Origin: Paenibacillus athensensis
Lineage (GTDB): Bacteria; Bacillota; Bacilli; Paenibacillales; NBRC-103111
DNA: 64,000 bases
Direction of reading: 5' to 3'
Assembly: GCF_004514475.2 (NCBI RefSeq)
Contig: NZ_MYFO02000004.1
Coordinates: forward strand, 496,001 to 560,000
In this document: piece after piece, positions 10,701 to 17,437 of the stretch
Layout: each line of letters starts with the position of its first letter
Numbering within the stretch: position 1 is the first letter of the stretch
The notes under the pieces: generated by a model
What the model was told of the DNA's origin: nothing
Databases searched by the model: none
What the model saw: the letters and a program-made list of their open reading frames with translations, nothing else
Position numbers and translations under genes: made by a program

Positions 10701-10912
10701 AAACGTACAAAATCCAGGTCACGGACACGCCGAACGACGAAAGCAGCTGGCACGATATCGGCTCCTTTGATCAGGAGGGACTGGCGCAAGCGCCGCGCAC
10801 CGATCTGATTACGGCGACAGGCACCGGACAGTATGTGCGGATGTACGGCACGAAGCGCAATACGCCGTGGGGCTATTCGATCTTTGAGTTTGAAGTGTAC
10901 ACGGATTTCTAG
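4742..10912 (+). CDS. S-layer-anchored multimodular endo-beta-1,3-glucanase (GH16 laminarinase)
   Basis: This 2056-residue secreted enzyme should hydrolyse beta-1,3-glucans at the cell surface. AAAGGAGAG at 4724-4732 supports ATG 4742, which opens a signal peptide (MFRKLQITLIVALLLNLLSG). Approximate modules are: three SLH domains (52-220) for wall anchoring; a beta-repeat stretch (235-455); a Gly-rich hinge; a CBM4/9-like domain (478-635); a FIVAR-like helical segment; a cadherin-like domain (697-803); the GH16 catalytic domain (808-1063); then CBM4/9, CBM6/35 and CBM4/9-like domains, another cadherin-like domain, F5/8C (CBM32, about 1621-1755), FIVAR, cadherin-like and a final F5/8C. The GH16 motif GEIDIMELVGHE places the nucleophile at E934 and the acid/base at E939, with D936 between them. 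A strong promoter, a cre-like site and a terminator flank this monocistronic gene. Family assignment is secure; beta-1,3 specificity is inferred. Confidence 0.93.
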   Translation: MFRKLQITLIVALLLNLLSGLTAMGQATQTQEIAAEPAAAPVPGASAAVNLADAAAHWAAKPIARWVQAGIVSGYDDGLFHPDAAVTRAQFAVMVNGLFGFTQADASAPADVPAGAWYAAAMLQAKKAGYMQGYPDNTMHPNDPVSRQDAAVMLSRLLRLGGSGVADIVFTDAAAIADYAQDAIQAMAGKGYLSGYSDGSMQPRKALTRAEIATLLDNMIGRYVSERGSFASAGGQGSVILNAPGLSLSDQVVAGNLFVTGRVGEGDATLDNVIVKGTTIVAGGGKNSIHVNNSILGKTIIDKSDGAVRVVASGSGSIGETHVQSSAVLVEQGVDGGSGFTDVIVDSTEAGGASVELAGSFGKVRVEGSGHTLNLSAGSAEQLALNAKTDVTIGGAATVKQLQIGAGGSGSKLSITGNLGSADIQADAVTLNNQTVRKGQAVNVKDGAVGAGSDAGVAGGFFGGGGGGGGAGASNPRNVDVIGDGDFSAGLGGWKASWGNDETGLSTGTLSTEQGQMKVSLQAVGSSAQSALVYRDGLTLSSGTVYTVSFKARATASRKINVAVSDGVKDVATLRSFVLTSDLQTYSYSFTMQEISSATGKLTFQLGTISGGTNAPVDVFFDDVQLTAVQGAIVDKTALNAKLAQADGLLESEYTAVSWSILQNALITAREAGFSNTATKQQVDQAVLALTRAIDGLVKVQRSAGLTDIVFTDGGGSALPYELTPGFRADRYSYVLGVRSGTATVLLDPKLAPNNTVTAVTGASASGGKYAAAVQAGTNEVTFEVAQPGKVAATYHVYLIKEQSGNVRRDPADWQLDWNDEFNGDQVDTSKWNFVNQGGGFGNRELEYYTPRTENARIEPLDDGNKGLVIEARKEKYNGQDYTSAKLFSQNKGDWTYGKFEIRAKLPKSQGIWPAIWMMPTNYDLYGPWPATGEIDIMELVGHEPATVWGTLHYGMPWKYSNSSFKLPGTMDFSQDFHTFSIEWEPGEIRWYVDGIFYQRQNDWYTKRDGESAPYTWPAPFDRDFYIQLNLAVGGDWPQFPDNTTIFPSRMTVDYVRVYKLKDGLSYADPGNGPASTINVPTPRPENGLGGLVYNGTFDEGIGRMQFWSFSADNTAQASYSVGTAIPSREFKASLTNGGSSPTAVQLTQTGIPLVKNRQYQLKFKARASENGTALQANVFKGATSYSGVQTFPLSADMQTYSYIFIMTGDNENNAQLAFNLGQNTGDIYLDDVKLTTYYPPQYQKLEAEDFANQTGYAVQDGAIAPTAGDSSWVQYNATIPAEGDYMIAYRVATAGDNAKLTFQGAGPGTRTIHLPNTGGLTQWQTVTDLVHLKAGTQTLLLAGTGYRLDSFTLGQNVVKNGSLDSGTDQWDLWTQNAGGTVLSTVQGQTKLAITAEGDDFWGTQFSQLNVPLYKGKTYRVSFEARSTVNRKLRLTIDDPVTNGPYALYDAISLTPQLKTYTFDFTMTGATNLASRIDFNLGKIGTASGVHDVVLDQVRFAEIPAIEQASGVAPALVIDAPGDMIQVQQADGFTALTVNQGALNPAFQSGTTDYTVKVASNVTSITLTPTLAADNTLSLVSGAVQSGGDYTATLSEGENAISFIIDQAGRVPKAYMIHVIRTPLNLAKGKTATASSGAGNLAVDGDMATRWESDHSDPQTLNVDLGDLYNLSSVTLNWETSRATAYTLEVSTDKSSWITVYSTTNGSGPTDTITIPEMVTARYIRLTGTERFSFGGVRYGYSLFELAASGAPYATAADFHAFKGALAATITGAGALIEADYTSDSWAALTTALSAANAAYNQADAAQAAVNSAAQALTNAMAALVKLTKADGLTALTLSQGTLSPQFAKDTLSYSVIVNNAAATLDFTPVLESGNVFDAVYGATETSPGVYQANLDTAHHTVQFVVAKAGAQLTKTYTINIVRLSATNAALGKSATSSSGTASAATDGNAGTRWESLQSDPQWIYVDLGSSQTITAVKLTWETASAKTYKIQVTDTPNDESSWHDIGSFDQEGLAQAPRTDLITATGTGQYVRMYGTKRNTPWGYSIFEFEVYTDF

Positions 10913-10926
10913 GCAAAAAAATCAAG

Positions 10927-10962
10927 AGAGCCGCATCCGATTCGTTCGGAGCGGCTCTTTTT
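10927..10962 (+). terminator. Rho-independent terminator of the GH16 gene
   Basis: AGAGCCGC (10927-10934) pairs with GCGGCTCT (10951-10958). The stem extends inward as TCCGA/TCGGA around a short loop and is followed by TTTTT. It begins 15 bases after the stop codon. Confidence 0.9.
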
Positions 10963-11230
10963 GCTGCAGCGCTGGCCGCGTGAGGCTTGCGGCGTGAGGC
11001 AAGGGGCCGTGATTGCGCGGAAGGCGGCGTTGCGGCGCGAGGCCGGGAACGCGCGTCTGGCGACGAGGGTGGCTGCGCCGGCACGCGGCCGTAGGAAGCG
11101 GGCGACGCAAGCGCTCGGCGAAGATGCAAGCGGTCGGCCGAAGACGACGCCTGCCGGAGCGCGACCGCGCAAGCGAGCTCGCGCCGCGCCGGCCGAAGCG
11201 CCGTTGCGCCGCGCCTTGCCGCGCGCGCTG
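10963..11230. other. GC-rich intergenic stretch without a supported gene
   Basis: This region lies between the converging GH16 and diheme cytochrome genes. It is extremely GC-rich with many CGCG/GCGC runs. Open frames here are continuous with antisense frames of the cytochrome gene and lack credible start signals. I see no gene or clear terminator for the minus-strand operon. Confidence 0.5.
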
Positions 11231-13108
11231 TCACGGCGCGGCGATCTGCAGCAGGTAGCGGACGAGCGCTTCCTGCTGCTCGCGTGTGAAGCCGGCCTGC
11301 GGATCGGCCCAGAACTCGTGGCCGATGCCGCGCACGTGGGCGGCGGCAGCGGCCGGGCTGGCCGCGTTCGCGCGGGTGACGCGGCTGCGCAGCTCGCGAT
11401 CGATCAGCGCGAGCAAGCTGTTGTGCGCGTCGGGCAGCACGCCGCCATACAGCGTGGCGGGCGCGCCGGCTTGCCGCGCCGCGTCCGGCCCGACGGCGAC
11501 GCCGCCGTCGTGAAGATAAGGCGCCGACCACGCCAGTCCCCAGAGGCTCGGCGTCTTGTAGCCGCCGCTCTGCGTGCCGTGCGCCAGCAGGAAGGCCGTC
11601 TGCGCGGGAGACGGCCCGGACACCGCCGTAGCCTGGGCCGACGGCGGCAGCGGTACGGTCGTGCTCCAGTCGTAGAAGGCGGCGGGTCCCCACTGGGCCT
11701 GCGTGTTGCGCAAACCCGCGGCCCGGACCGCTTCGCTGCCGATTTCGGCAACGGGCACGACGCGGTTGTTGGTGAAGAACGTTCCGGCATGGCAGGCGAC
11801 GCAGCCTGCGCGGCGGAACACGGCTTCACCTTCGGTCAGCTCGGCTTGCGTCGCGGAGACGGGCGGAGCGGGCGGCCGCAGCGTGTTCTGGAACGCGGCC
11901 ATTGCCAGCAGATGCTCGCCGAAGCGATAGCCCGGCTTGGACGCCAGCAGCCCGGTGCTGCTGACCGCTGAAGCGCGCGGGAACGGCGGCAGCGGAACCA
12001 GCTCGGTCACGCCTGGCGCTTGAGGCGTCGGATCGACGGCGGCGAAGAACGCCGAAGGCCGGGTGCGTCCGTCGGGCCGGTAGCGGAATTTGGCGTTCGC
12101 GGCTCGCTGCAGAATCGTGCCGATATACAGCTCTTTATCGATGCCCAGCAGCGCCTGACTCAGCTCCGATTGCGACAGTGGGTCCATATTTTGCGCATTC
12201 GGCGTGCTGGAGAAGACGACGAGCCCGTGGAACGGACCGGCCGCGGCAAAGCCGCTCCAGCTGTATGGGAAATCGCCCAGCGTAAACGCGTCGGGAATTT
12301 GCACCGGGCCGTTGCGCAGGTCGATGGTCGTGTCGACGCTGCCCTTGGGCCACGTCAGGAAGGCACGGTCAACCGCGTCCTCGAGGGCATCGGGATCGGG
12401 TAGCTGTCCCGTGCGGCCGTCCGACAGCGGAACAGCGCGCGCCTGCTCGCGCACGAACGTCTGCAGCGCGCCGATATCGGTGTGGGCGAAAAAAGCTGCC
12501 GAATTCGACGATAGCGCAAGCAGCAGCCCGGCGTCCAGATCAGTGTTCGGCACGCCTTCGACGATGCGGCCGTGCGGCACGTCGACGACAGCGTGGCAGG
12601 CAATGCAGCCGACGCCGGCCGATACATGTCCGCGCTCGGTTTTCATCTTGATGCCCAGCGGCACATAAGCACCGACGGGCACATCGAGTCCGGTTGCAAT
12701 CAGCTCGCCCTTGCGGAACAGCCGTCCGCCGACAGTTTCCGTCCGGGCGGCCTCGACAAGCAGGTTCGTCGTTCCTTTGCCGCCCAGGCGCAAGATCGCC
12801 TTTTCGATATTGGCCAGCGACAGCACGCCGTCAAAGGCGCCGAGAATATCGGTGAAAAACACCTCGTTGCCGAACGTTTCGCCGTAGAACGCCTTGCGTC
12901 CCAGCTCCAGCATCTCCGCGGTGACAGGAGGGTCGTCCGCGGACATGGCGCGGATTCCCGGCAGCGCATCGGCGGCATAGGGCGTTTGGGCCGCTTTGTC
13001 GCGTCCGGGCACGTAAACGTAATCGAGCGTGAGCATTCGGAACACGCCGGTCAGCAGTATGGCCGTTCCGAGCGGAACGAACAGGAACAGATAAGCTTTT
13101 TTCATCAC
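11231..13108 (-). CDS. Membrane-anchored diheme cytochrome c, peroxidase (MauG/CcpA)-like
   Basis: The 625-residue protein has an N-terminal membrane segment (residues about 5-28), so its bulk should lie outside the membrane. Two haem c motifs are visible: CIACH at 168-172 and CVACH at 436-440. The layout of two widely spaced CxxCH sites resembles di-haem cytochrome c peroxidase/MauG-type proteins, which use peroxide or pass electrons. A weak GGGAG site precedes ATG ATG at 13108. It lies 16 bases after gerC on the same strand, so it probably belongs to the germination operon, which is unusual. The catalytic role is inferred; it could be an electron-transfer protein rather than a peroxidase. 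A long Ala-rich C-terminal region is present. Confidence 0.75.
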   Translation of the reverse strand: MMKKAYLFLFVPLGTAILLTGVFRMLTLDYVYVPGRDKAAQTPYAADALPGIRAMSADDPPVTAEMLELGRKAFYGETFGNEVFFTDILGAFDGVLSLANIEKAILRLGGKGTTNLLVEAARTETVGGRLFRKGELIATGLDVPVGAYVPLGIKMKTERGHVSAGVGCIACHAVVDVPHGRIVEGVPNTDLDAGLLLALSSNSAAFFAHTDIGALQTFVREQARAVPLSDGRTGQLPDPDALEDAVDRAFLTWPKGSVDTTIDLRNGPVQIPDAFTLGDFPYSWSGFAAAGPFHGLVVFSSTPNAQNMDPLSQSELSQALLGIDKELYIGTILQRAANAKFRYRPDGRTRPSAFFAAVDPTPQAPGVTELVPLPPFPRASAVSSTGLLASKPGYRFGEHLLAMAAFQNTLRPPAPPVSATQAELTEGEAVFRRAGCVACHAGTFFTNNRVVPVAEIGSEAVRAAGLRNTQAQWGPAAFYDWSTTVPLPPSAQATAVSGPSPAQTAFLLAHGTQSGGYKTPSLWGLAWSAPYLHDGGVAVGPDAARQAGAPATLYGGVLPDAHNSLLALIDRELRSRVTRANAASPAAAAAHVRGIGHEFWADPQAGFTREQQEALVRYLLQIAAP

Positions 13109-13124
13109 GGTTCTCCCGCTCTCT

Positions 13125-14246
13125 TCAATTAATCATAATGCCGGGACTGCGAATGTTCACTTTGGACGTTACCTCGAAATTCGCCGCGGGGTAGAAGGAG
13201 TGCTGCCAGCGCTGCCAGTCAGCATCGTCGACCCAATGGGAGGCCCGGTATTTCAAGCCGAAGCCGATCGGATCAAGACCCGCGGCCTGAAACTTTTGCA
13301 GCAGCGCAAGCGTCCGTTCGCGTACAGCTGCTTCAGCCAGCTTTTCCAGCTCGGGCAAATGCGTTTCGGGAATCGGGGTTTGGCTTTCCTCCATCAATCC
13401 GTGGATCGTCTGACGGGCCAGCAAGGTGCAGGAGCCGTCCGGATTTCTTCTGACGCCGAAGCTGGTTGCGAGCTGGTCGATCGACATGACCATGCGATGT
13501 CCGTTTTCTTCAAAGGCCAGATCAACTTTATCGATTTTGTTATTATAAAAGCTGTTGAAAATTTTTGTTTCCTCCGGGGACAAGTCCATGCGGCGATGCT
13601 CTTTGTCAAAGACAGTCATCGACGTGATGTTGAGCTGATCCTCCGGGAGCAGCCGAATAATCGGCATGATCGGATCCAGTCCCCGCTCGGTCATGCGTCT
13701 TCGGAAATCGTACAGAAATTCCGACACAACATACCCGGTTTCCGTTCCTGCGGCGCCGAAAAACAGAAACAGCATGTTCGAGGGCAGCCGTTCGGAACGC
13801 GGACTTGCTTGCAGGATACTGTAGGCGTCGGGATAGCCGATCCCGGTCCACGAGATGAGCTGGATATCGCGGCGGCGCAGGAACCAGTCCATCGTCACCT
13901 GCAGCGGAATCTCGGAATCAAACAGCTTATTGCCGAAAATGATCGCTTTGGCGTGGCCGAAATCGAACTCCTTGTCGACCTTGCCCTTCATAATGCGCAC
14001 AGCTTCCGCCATCGTATCGGCTTCCTCCTCGACGATGATCGAACGGTTGGAGCCGAATTTCTCCTGCGGACTCGGAATCGCCAGCTTGAGCATCACTTTG
14101 TACGTGCGGTGCTTGCCCGGATCGATACCGATCGCCACGACAAAAAAACGCTTGTCGATGTCCTTAAAGCCGTAACAGCCGGTCAGCAGGCTGCAGACGA
14201 GCAGCAGCAGAAGCGCTGTGCGCCACAAGGGGGCACTAGGCCTCAT
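13125..14246 (-). CDS. gerC: Spore germination lipoprotein, Ger(x)C family
   Basis: This 373-residue protein is the lipoprotein subunit of a germinant receptor, which senses nutrients in the inner spore membrane and triggers germination. A lipobox LLTGC places the acylated cysteine at C24 after a hydrophobic signal. The body matches GerAC-type proteins in length and sequence (YGFKDIDKRFFVVAIGID near the N-terminus; GFGLKYRASHW near the C-terminus). Its start overlaps the end of the GerB-type gene by 11 bases, which indicates translational coupling. Expression is expected in the forespore under SigG, but I did not identify a convincing SigG promoter. The family is clear; the germinant is unknown. 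Confidence 0.92.
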   Translation of the reverse strand: MRPSAPLWRTALLLLLVCSLLTGCYGFKDIDKRFFVVAIGIDPGKHRTYKVMLKLAIPSPQEKFGSNRSIIVEEEADTMAEAVRIMKGKVDKEFDFGHAKAIIFGNKLFDSEIPLQVTMDWFLRRRDIQLISWTGIGYPDAYSILQASPRSERLPSNMLFLFFGAAGTETGYVVSEFLYDFRRRMTERGLDPIMPIIRLLPEDQLNITSMTVFDKEHRRMDLSPEETKIFNSFYNNKIDKVDLAFEENGHRMVMSIDQLATSFGVRRNPDGSCTLLARQTIHGLMEESQTPIPETHLPELEKLAEAAVRERTLALLQKFQAAGLDPIGFGLKYRASHWVDDADWQRWQHSFYPAANFEVTSKVNIRSPGIMIN

Positions 14247-15315
14247 GCGGACTCCTCCTTTTTTTATAAAGGGTATAAAGCAGAATCAGCAGCAAAAAAA
14301 TTTCGCCGCCCATCCGCGCGCTCATCCAGTATTCGCCGATGCGGAACATCGGATATTCGTCCAGATCGTGGCTCATAAAAACGGCTGTTCCGCACATGAG
14401 CGCTGTCACGCACCAGGAGAACGTCCGCGAGCTTTTGTTCGCCGCCGACTTGATCAGCTCCAAAGCGACATGAAAATGAATGACGACGCTGATAAAGGCA
14501 ATTTCGCCGTAGAGGATATAAAAAATATAAAGCACCCGCTCGACGAATCCGAATTCCACCCGCATGGAGTCCGCTGTAGAGAGCCACGGGAACAGATAGT
14601 CCTTGACCCCGTCGGCACCAAGGAAACCGATGGGCAGGAACATCGTGGTCAGCAAAATGCTTAGACCAATTGGCGCGAATACCCATAGCCATTTCATGGT
14701 AAATTTAGGAAAAACGCGATTGAAAATGACCATATTGGCATATCCGCTGAAAATATAGGTAGCGGAGGCCAGACTGCTTACCGTCGGCAACTGCTTGTAA
14801 GTTTGCACGACCGTCATCATCGAGTCGAAGCGGAGCCCGGAGCTGATGGAGGCTTTGAAGAAAATAAAAGCGACAAGCGGAAAGCTGAGAATAAAAATCA
14901 TCTCGACCACATACAGCACCTGCTGGCTTTTGCATTGCATGACAAAGCAGATGACAATCAAATACATGAACACGACGTGGGAGGAGGGCATCGACGGGTT
15001 GATGAAATAATTGGTCAGGTTGGCGGTCACGAGCACGCTAAGCGCCCCGGCAGTGAACCAAATGGTGCTGAACAGCAGCATCATCAGACGAATGAGTGCC
15101 GAGGGGAATACGCCGGCCAGCATTTCGGGCAGACCCATCATCGGGAATCGCTTGATGGCATAGGAAAACGTCAGCAAAAACGCCATGCCGAGGACGGTGG
15201 AAACCGGGAGCGCCAACACGGCCCCGTTAAAGCGGTCGCGGATCAGAATGCGCGGTGTGTAGGCCAATACGTTGACGATCATGTTTACCAGAATCAGATA
15301 ATAGTAGTACCGCAT
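14236..15315 (-). CDS. gerB: Spore germination permease-like protein, GerB family
   Basis: The 359-residue integral membrane protein has about ten hydrophobic helices, as expected for GerAB-type subunits of the APC superfamily that bind germinant. ATG 15315 is preceded by GGGAGG at 15323-15328 with a 7-base spacer. An upstream in-frame ATG (15396) lacks a ribosome binding site, would overlap gerA and is rejected. It starts 19 bases after the gerA stop and overlaps gerC, giving the canonical A-B-C order. Family assignment comes from length, topology and neighbours. Confidence 0.92.
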   Translation of the reverse strand: MRYYYYLILVNMIVNVLAYTPRILIRDRFNGAVLALPVSTVLGMAFLLTFSYAIKRFPMMGLPEMLAGVFPSALIRLMMLLFSTIWFTAGALSVLVTANLTNYFINPSMPSSHVVFMYLIVICFVMQCKSQQVLYVVEMIFILSFPLVAFIFFKASISSGLRFDSMMTVVQTYKQLPTVSSLASATYIFSGYANMVIFNRVFPKFTMKWLWVFAPIGLSILLTTMFLPIGFLGADGVKDYLFPWLSTADSMRVEFGFVERVLYIFYILYGEIAFISVVIHFHVALELIKSAANKSSRTFSWCVTALMCGTAVFMSHDLDEYPMFRIGEYWMSARMGGEIFLLLILLYTLYKKRRSPHEA

Positions 15316-15334
15316 AATCAAGCCTCCCAGTCGG

Positions 15335-16675
15335 TTAGCCGGATCGTGGAGAGGAGGCCGGCTTGGCCATGTACAAGCGGAAATATTTTTGACCAAAGCT
15401 TTCCAACGTAGCCAGATAGGATAGCAGGGCTGCTGTACCGATAATCAGACCCGTAAGTCCGGAAAGCGTTGTGATGATCAGCAAAATGTATTTCAGTACC
15501 CTCAGACTGAAGCCCATTGCAGCCAAGGGGACGACAAAATTGGAGATGGCGACGGCGGCGACGATAATGATCATGATATTGCTGACCAGCCCGGCTTGCG
15601 TAGCCGCTTGACCGAGAATCAAGCCGCCGACGGTTGTAGCCGTCGAGCCGATTGACTTGGGCAGCCGAATACTGGCTTCCGTCAGCAGCTCCATCATCAC
15701 CAGCATGAACAGCACCTCAATGTAGGACGGATAGGGTACCGAGGCCCGGCTCCCGGCAATGGACAACGTAAGCTGAACGCGCAGGAAATCAGGATTGTAC
15801 GAAGCGATGGCGACATAGACTGAGGCGAGCGTCAGATTGATCGCCAGACCGATATACCGGACGGTGAGCAAAAAGCGGCCGACCCAATACGCTTGCGTCA
15901 GGTCCTCCATTGAAGTGAAGAAATCGTAGAAGACGACCGGAACGATCAGCGCAAACGGCGTGCCGTGCAGAACTACGATGATTTTGCCCTGCGATAAATT
16001 GAAGGCGATGCGGTCCGGGCGTTCCGTGACCATCATTGTGGGCAGCAGCGAACGATTTTTGCGATTCAGGTGCAGCTCCAGCTGATTGGCTGCCTGGATC
16101 ATCGGCGCCTTGATTTCCTTGAGCGTACGGCGCAGGGCGTCCAGCACCTGCGGATCGGCCAGATTGGCGTCATAGACAATAGCAATGGGCGTTTGCGAGA
16201 CGGTGCCGGCTGTCAGGCTTTCGATTTGCAGCGACGGCTGAGGGTAACGCGAGCGCACAAGGAAGAGGTTCGTGTTCAGATCCTCGCTGAGCCCGTTTTT
16301 CGGACCTTGCACGACGTTTTCTACATTAGCTTCGGAAATGGAATTGTTCAGCTCGGTGCGCAAATCCAGCAGCAGCACGCGCCCGTCGTAGAGCAATACC
16401 GCGTATCCACGGGCAACCGACTCCATAGTCTGCGTCAGCGTCTGGTACGGCTTGAGAAAAGGGAGCGCCTGCAAATAAGCCGTAAATTGGTCCGGCGACT
16501 CCATCTTGCTGAACGGAGAAAGGATCAGCTCGTGCAATTTTTGCCCGCTGCACATGCCCTGCAAATAGCCGATGCGCGCATGGGCTTGTGGGGCCTCCAG
16601 CTCCTGCCAGACAAAGCCTGAATAGCCGCTGAACTTGATATTGAGAAACTCCGCTACTTCTCGTGTATTGTCCAT
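15335..16675 (-). CDS. gerA: Spore germination protein, GerA family
   Basis: This 446-residue protein is the A subunit of a germinant receptor. The N-terminal half is a soluble domain, and several membrane helices follow from about residue 230. The hallmark segment PYPSYIEVLFMLVMMELLTE with following RLPKSIGSTATTVGGLILGQ is present. ATG 16675 has AGGAGAA eight bases upstream (16684-16690); a longer frame to 16732 is not supported. It is slightly shorter than typical GerAA proteins (about 480), mostly at the N-terminus. It heads the operon gerA-gerB-gerC-diheme cytochrome. A TATAAT lies on the minus strand at 16843-16838, but no good partner -35 was found. Confidence 0.93.
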   Translation of the reverse strand: MDNTREVAEFLNIKFSGYSGFVWQELEAPQAHARIGYLQGMCSGQKLHELILSPFSKMESPDQFTAYLQALPFLKPYQTLTQTMESVARGYAVLLYDGRVLLLDLRTELNNSISEANVENVVQGPKNGLSEDLNTNLFLVRSRYPQPSLQIESLTAGTVSQTPIAIVYDANLADPQVLDALRRTLKEIKAPMIQAANQLELHLNRKNRSLLPTMMVTERPDRIAFNLSQGKIIVVLHGTPFALIVPVVFYDFFTSMEDLTQAYWVGRFLLTVRYIGLAINLTLASVYVAIASYNPDFLRVQLTLSIAGSRASVPYPSYIEVLFMLVMMELLTEASIRLPKSIGSTATTVGGLILGQAATQAGLVSNIMIIIVAAVAISNFVVPLAAMGFSLRVLKYILLIITTLSGLTGLIIGTAALLSYLATLESFGQKYFRLYMAKPASSPRSG

Positions 16676-16974
16676 CGTGGACGTTCTCCTAACGGCGGTG
16701 AGGCGTATACGAAGTATTTTGTGGGAAAGCATGCTGTTTTATGCAATCGGGGGTTGTTGACGTGCAGGCTGGTAAGAAAACGTAAATTTGGACATGAATA
16801 AAATAAAATCGCACATCGTAACTCTGGCAGCGCTTCCATTATAATGTAGCAAGTGGATGCGCTTTGACGTTTCCTGATTGCCAGACCGCAGACAAGCCGC
16901 AAACGGCTAGCGGGCGTCGGCCGTGGCGCCGCCGCCCGCCTGCGCGCTGGCGTCTGCACACGTCATCGCGTTGT

Positions 16975-17019
16975 CCGACAGCCCCCGTATTCGTATGCAC
17001 GCGATGCGGGGGCTGTCGG
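16975..17019. repeat. 13-bp perfect inverted repeat between gerA and the GH5 gene
   Basis: CCGACAGCCCCCG (16975-16987) and CGGGGGCTGTCGG (17007-17019) form a perfect stem with a 19-base loop. No T-tract follows on either strand, so it is not a standard terminator. The rest of the gap between gerA and the GH5 gene (16676-17264) shows no credible gene. Confidence 0.6.
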
Positions 17020-17264
17020 GCGCTGAAAGGAGCTTTTTGTGGAGCGTCGGCTTGGTCCGCCTGTCGGCTAGCCGCATGTGGTCAGAGAGCAGGTCCGCAG
17101 CAGCGAAGGACGTTCTGGACAGGTTCTGGGACAAGCAACGCTGCGGCGCCAGAGGCAGGGAGGATGCACGGGTCTGACAGCCGCCTTAGGGCCGGCACTG
17201 CACTCCGGGAGTCGCGCGGTGCGGAAGGCAGGTAAAGGGCAGCAGGGACAGGCGTGTCTCTTAA

Positions 17265-17298
17265 TGATGGCGCTTACAAAATAATGAAATCGATTCCA
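17265..17298. promoter_or_regulatory. Two cre-like sites upstream of the GH5 gene
   Basis: TGATGGCGCTTACA (17265-17278) matches 12 of 14, and TGAAATCGATTCCA (17285-17298) matches 13 of 14 positions of the cre consensus TGWAANCGNTNWCA. Their tandem arrangement upstream of a carbohydrate-active enzyme suggests CcpA-mediated catabolite repression. Confidence 0.55.
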
Positions 17299-17335
17299 AA
17301 AATCGGAGCTTCAGGAAAGGAGGTGAAACGTCGGT

Positions 17336-17378
17336 CAGCTTGAAGCTGAGACGGAATTTCTGCACGGCTTCATTTTTT
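17336..17378 (+). promoter_or_regulatory. Attenuator-like leader of the GH5 gene
   Basis: GAAGC (17342-17346) can pair with GCTTC (17367-17371), followed by ATTTTTT, like an intrinsic terminator. The same GAAGC is also part of an alternative hairpin CAGCT-TGA-AGCTG (17336-17348). The two folds exclude each other. A perfect ribosome-binding-like AAAGGAGGTGA lies just upstream at 17316-17326. This looks like transcription attenuation, but both stems are short. Confidence 0.35.
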
Positions 17379-17437
17379 AATGAGGACATATCGTCAACAG
17401 TTACCCTTAACGACATTTCGAAACGGAGGATGATGGG

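Noticed and set aside
10961-11971. Plus-strand frame antisense to the diheme cytochrome
   Set aside because: Continues through the cytochrome gene in an Arg/Ala-rich composition; the cytochrome has two haem motifs and is clearly the real gene.
16825-16838. cre-like TGGCAGCGCTTCCA near the gerA upstream region
   Set aside because: Only 11 of 14 positions match, and sporulation genes are not expected CcpA targets.
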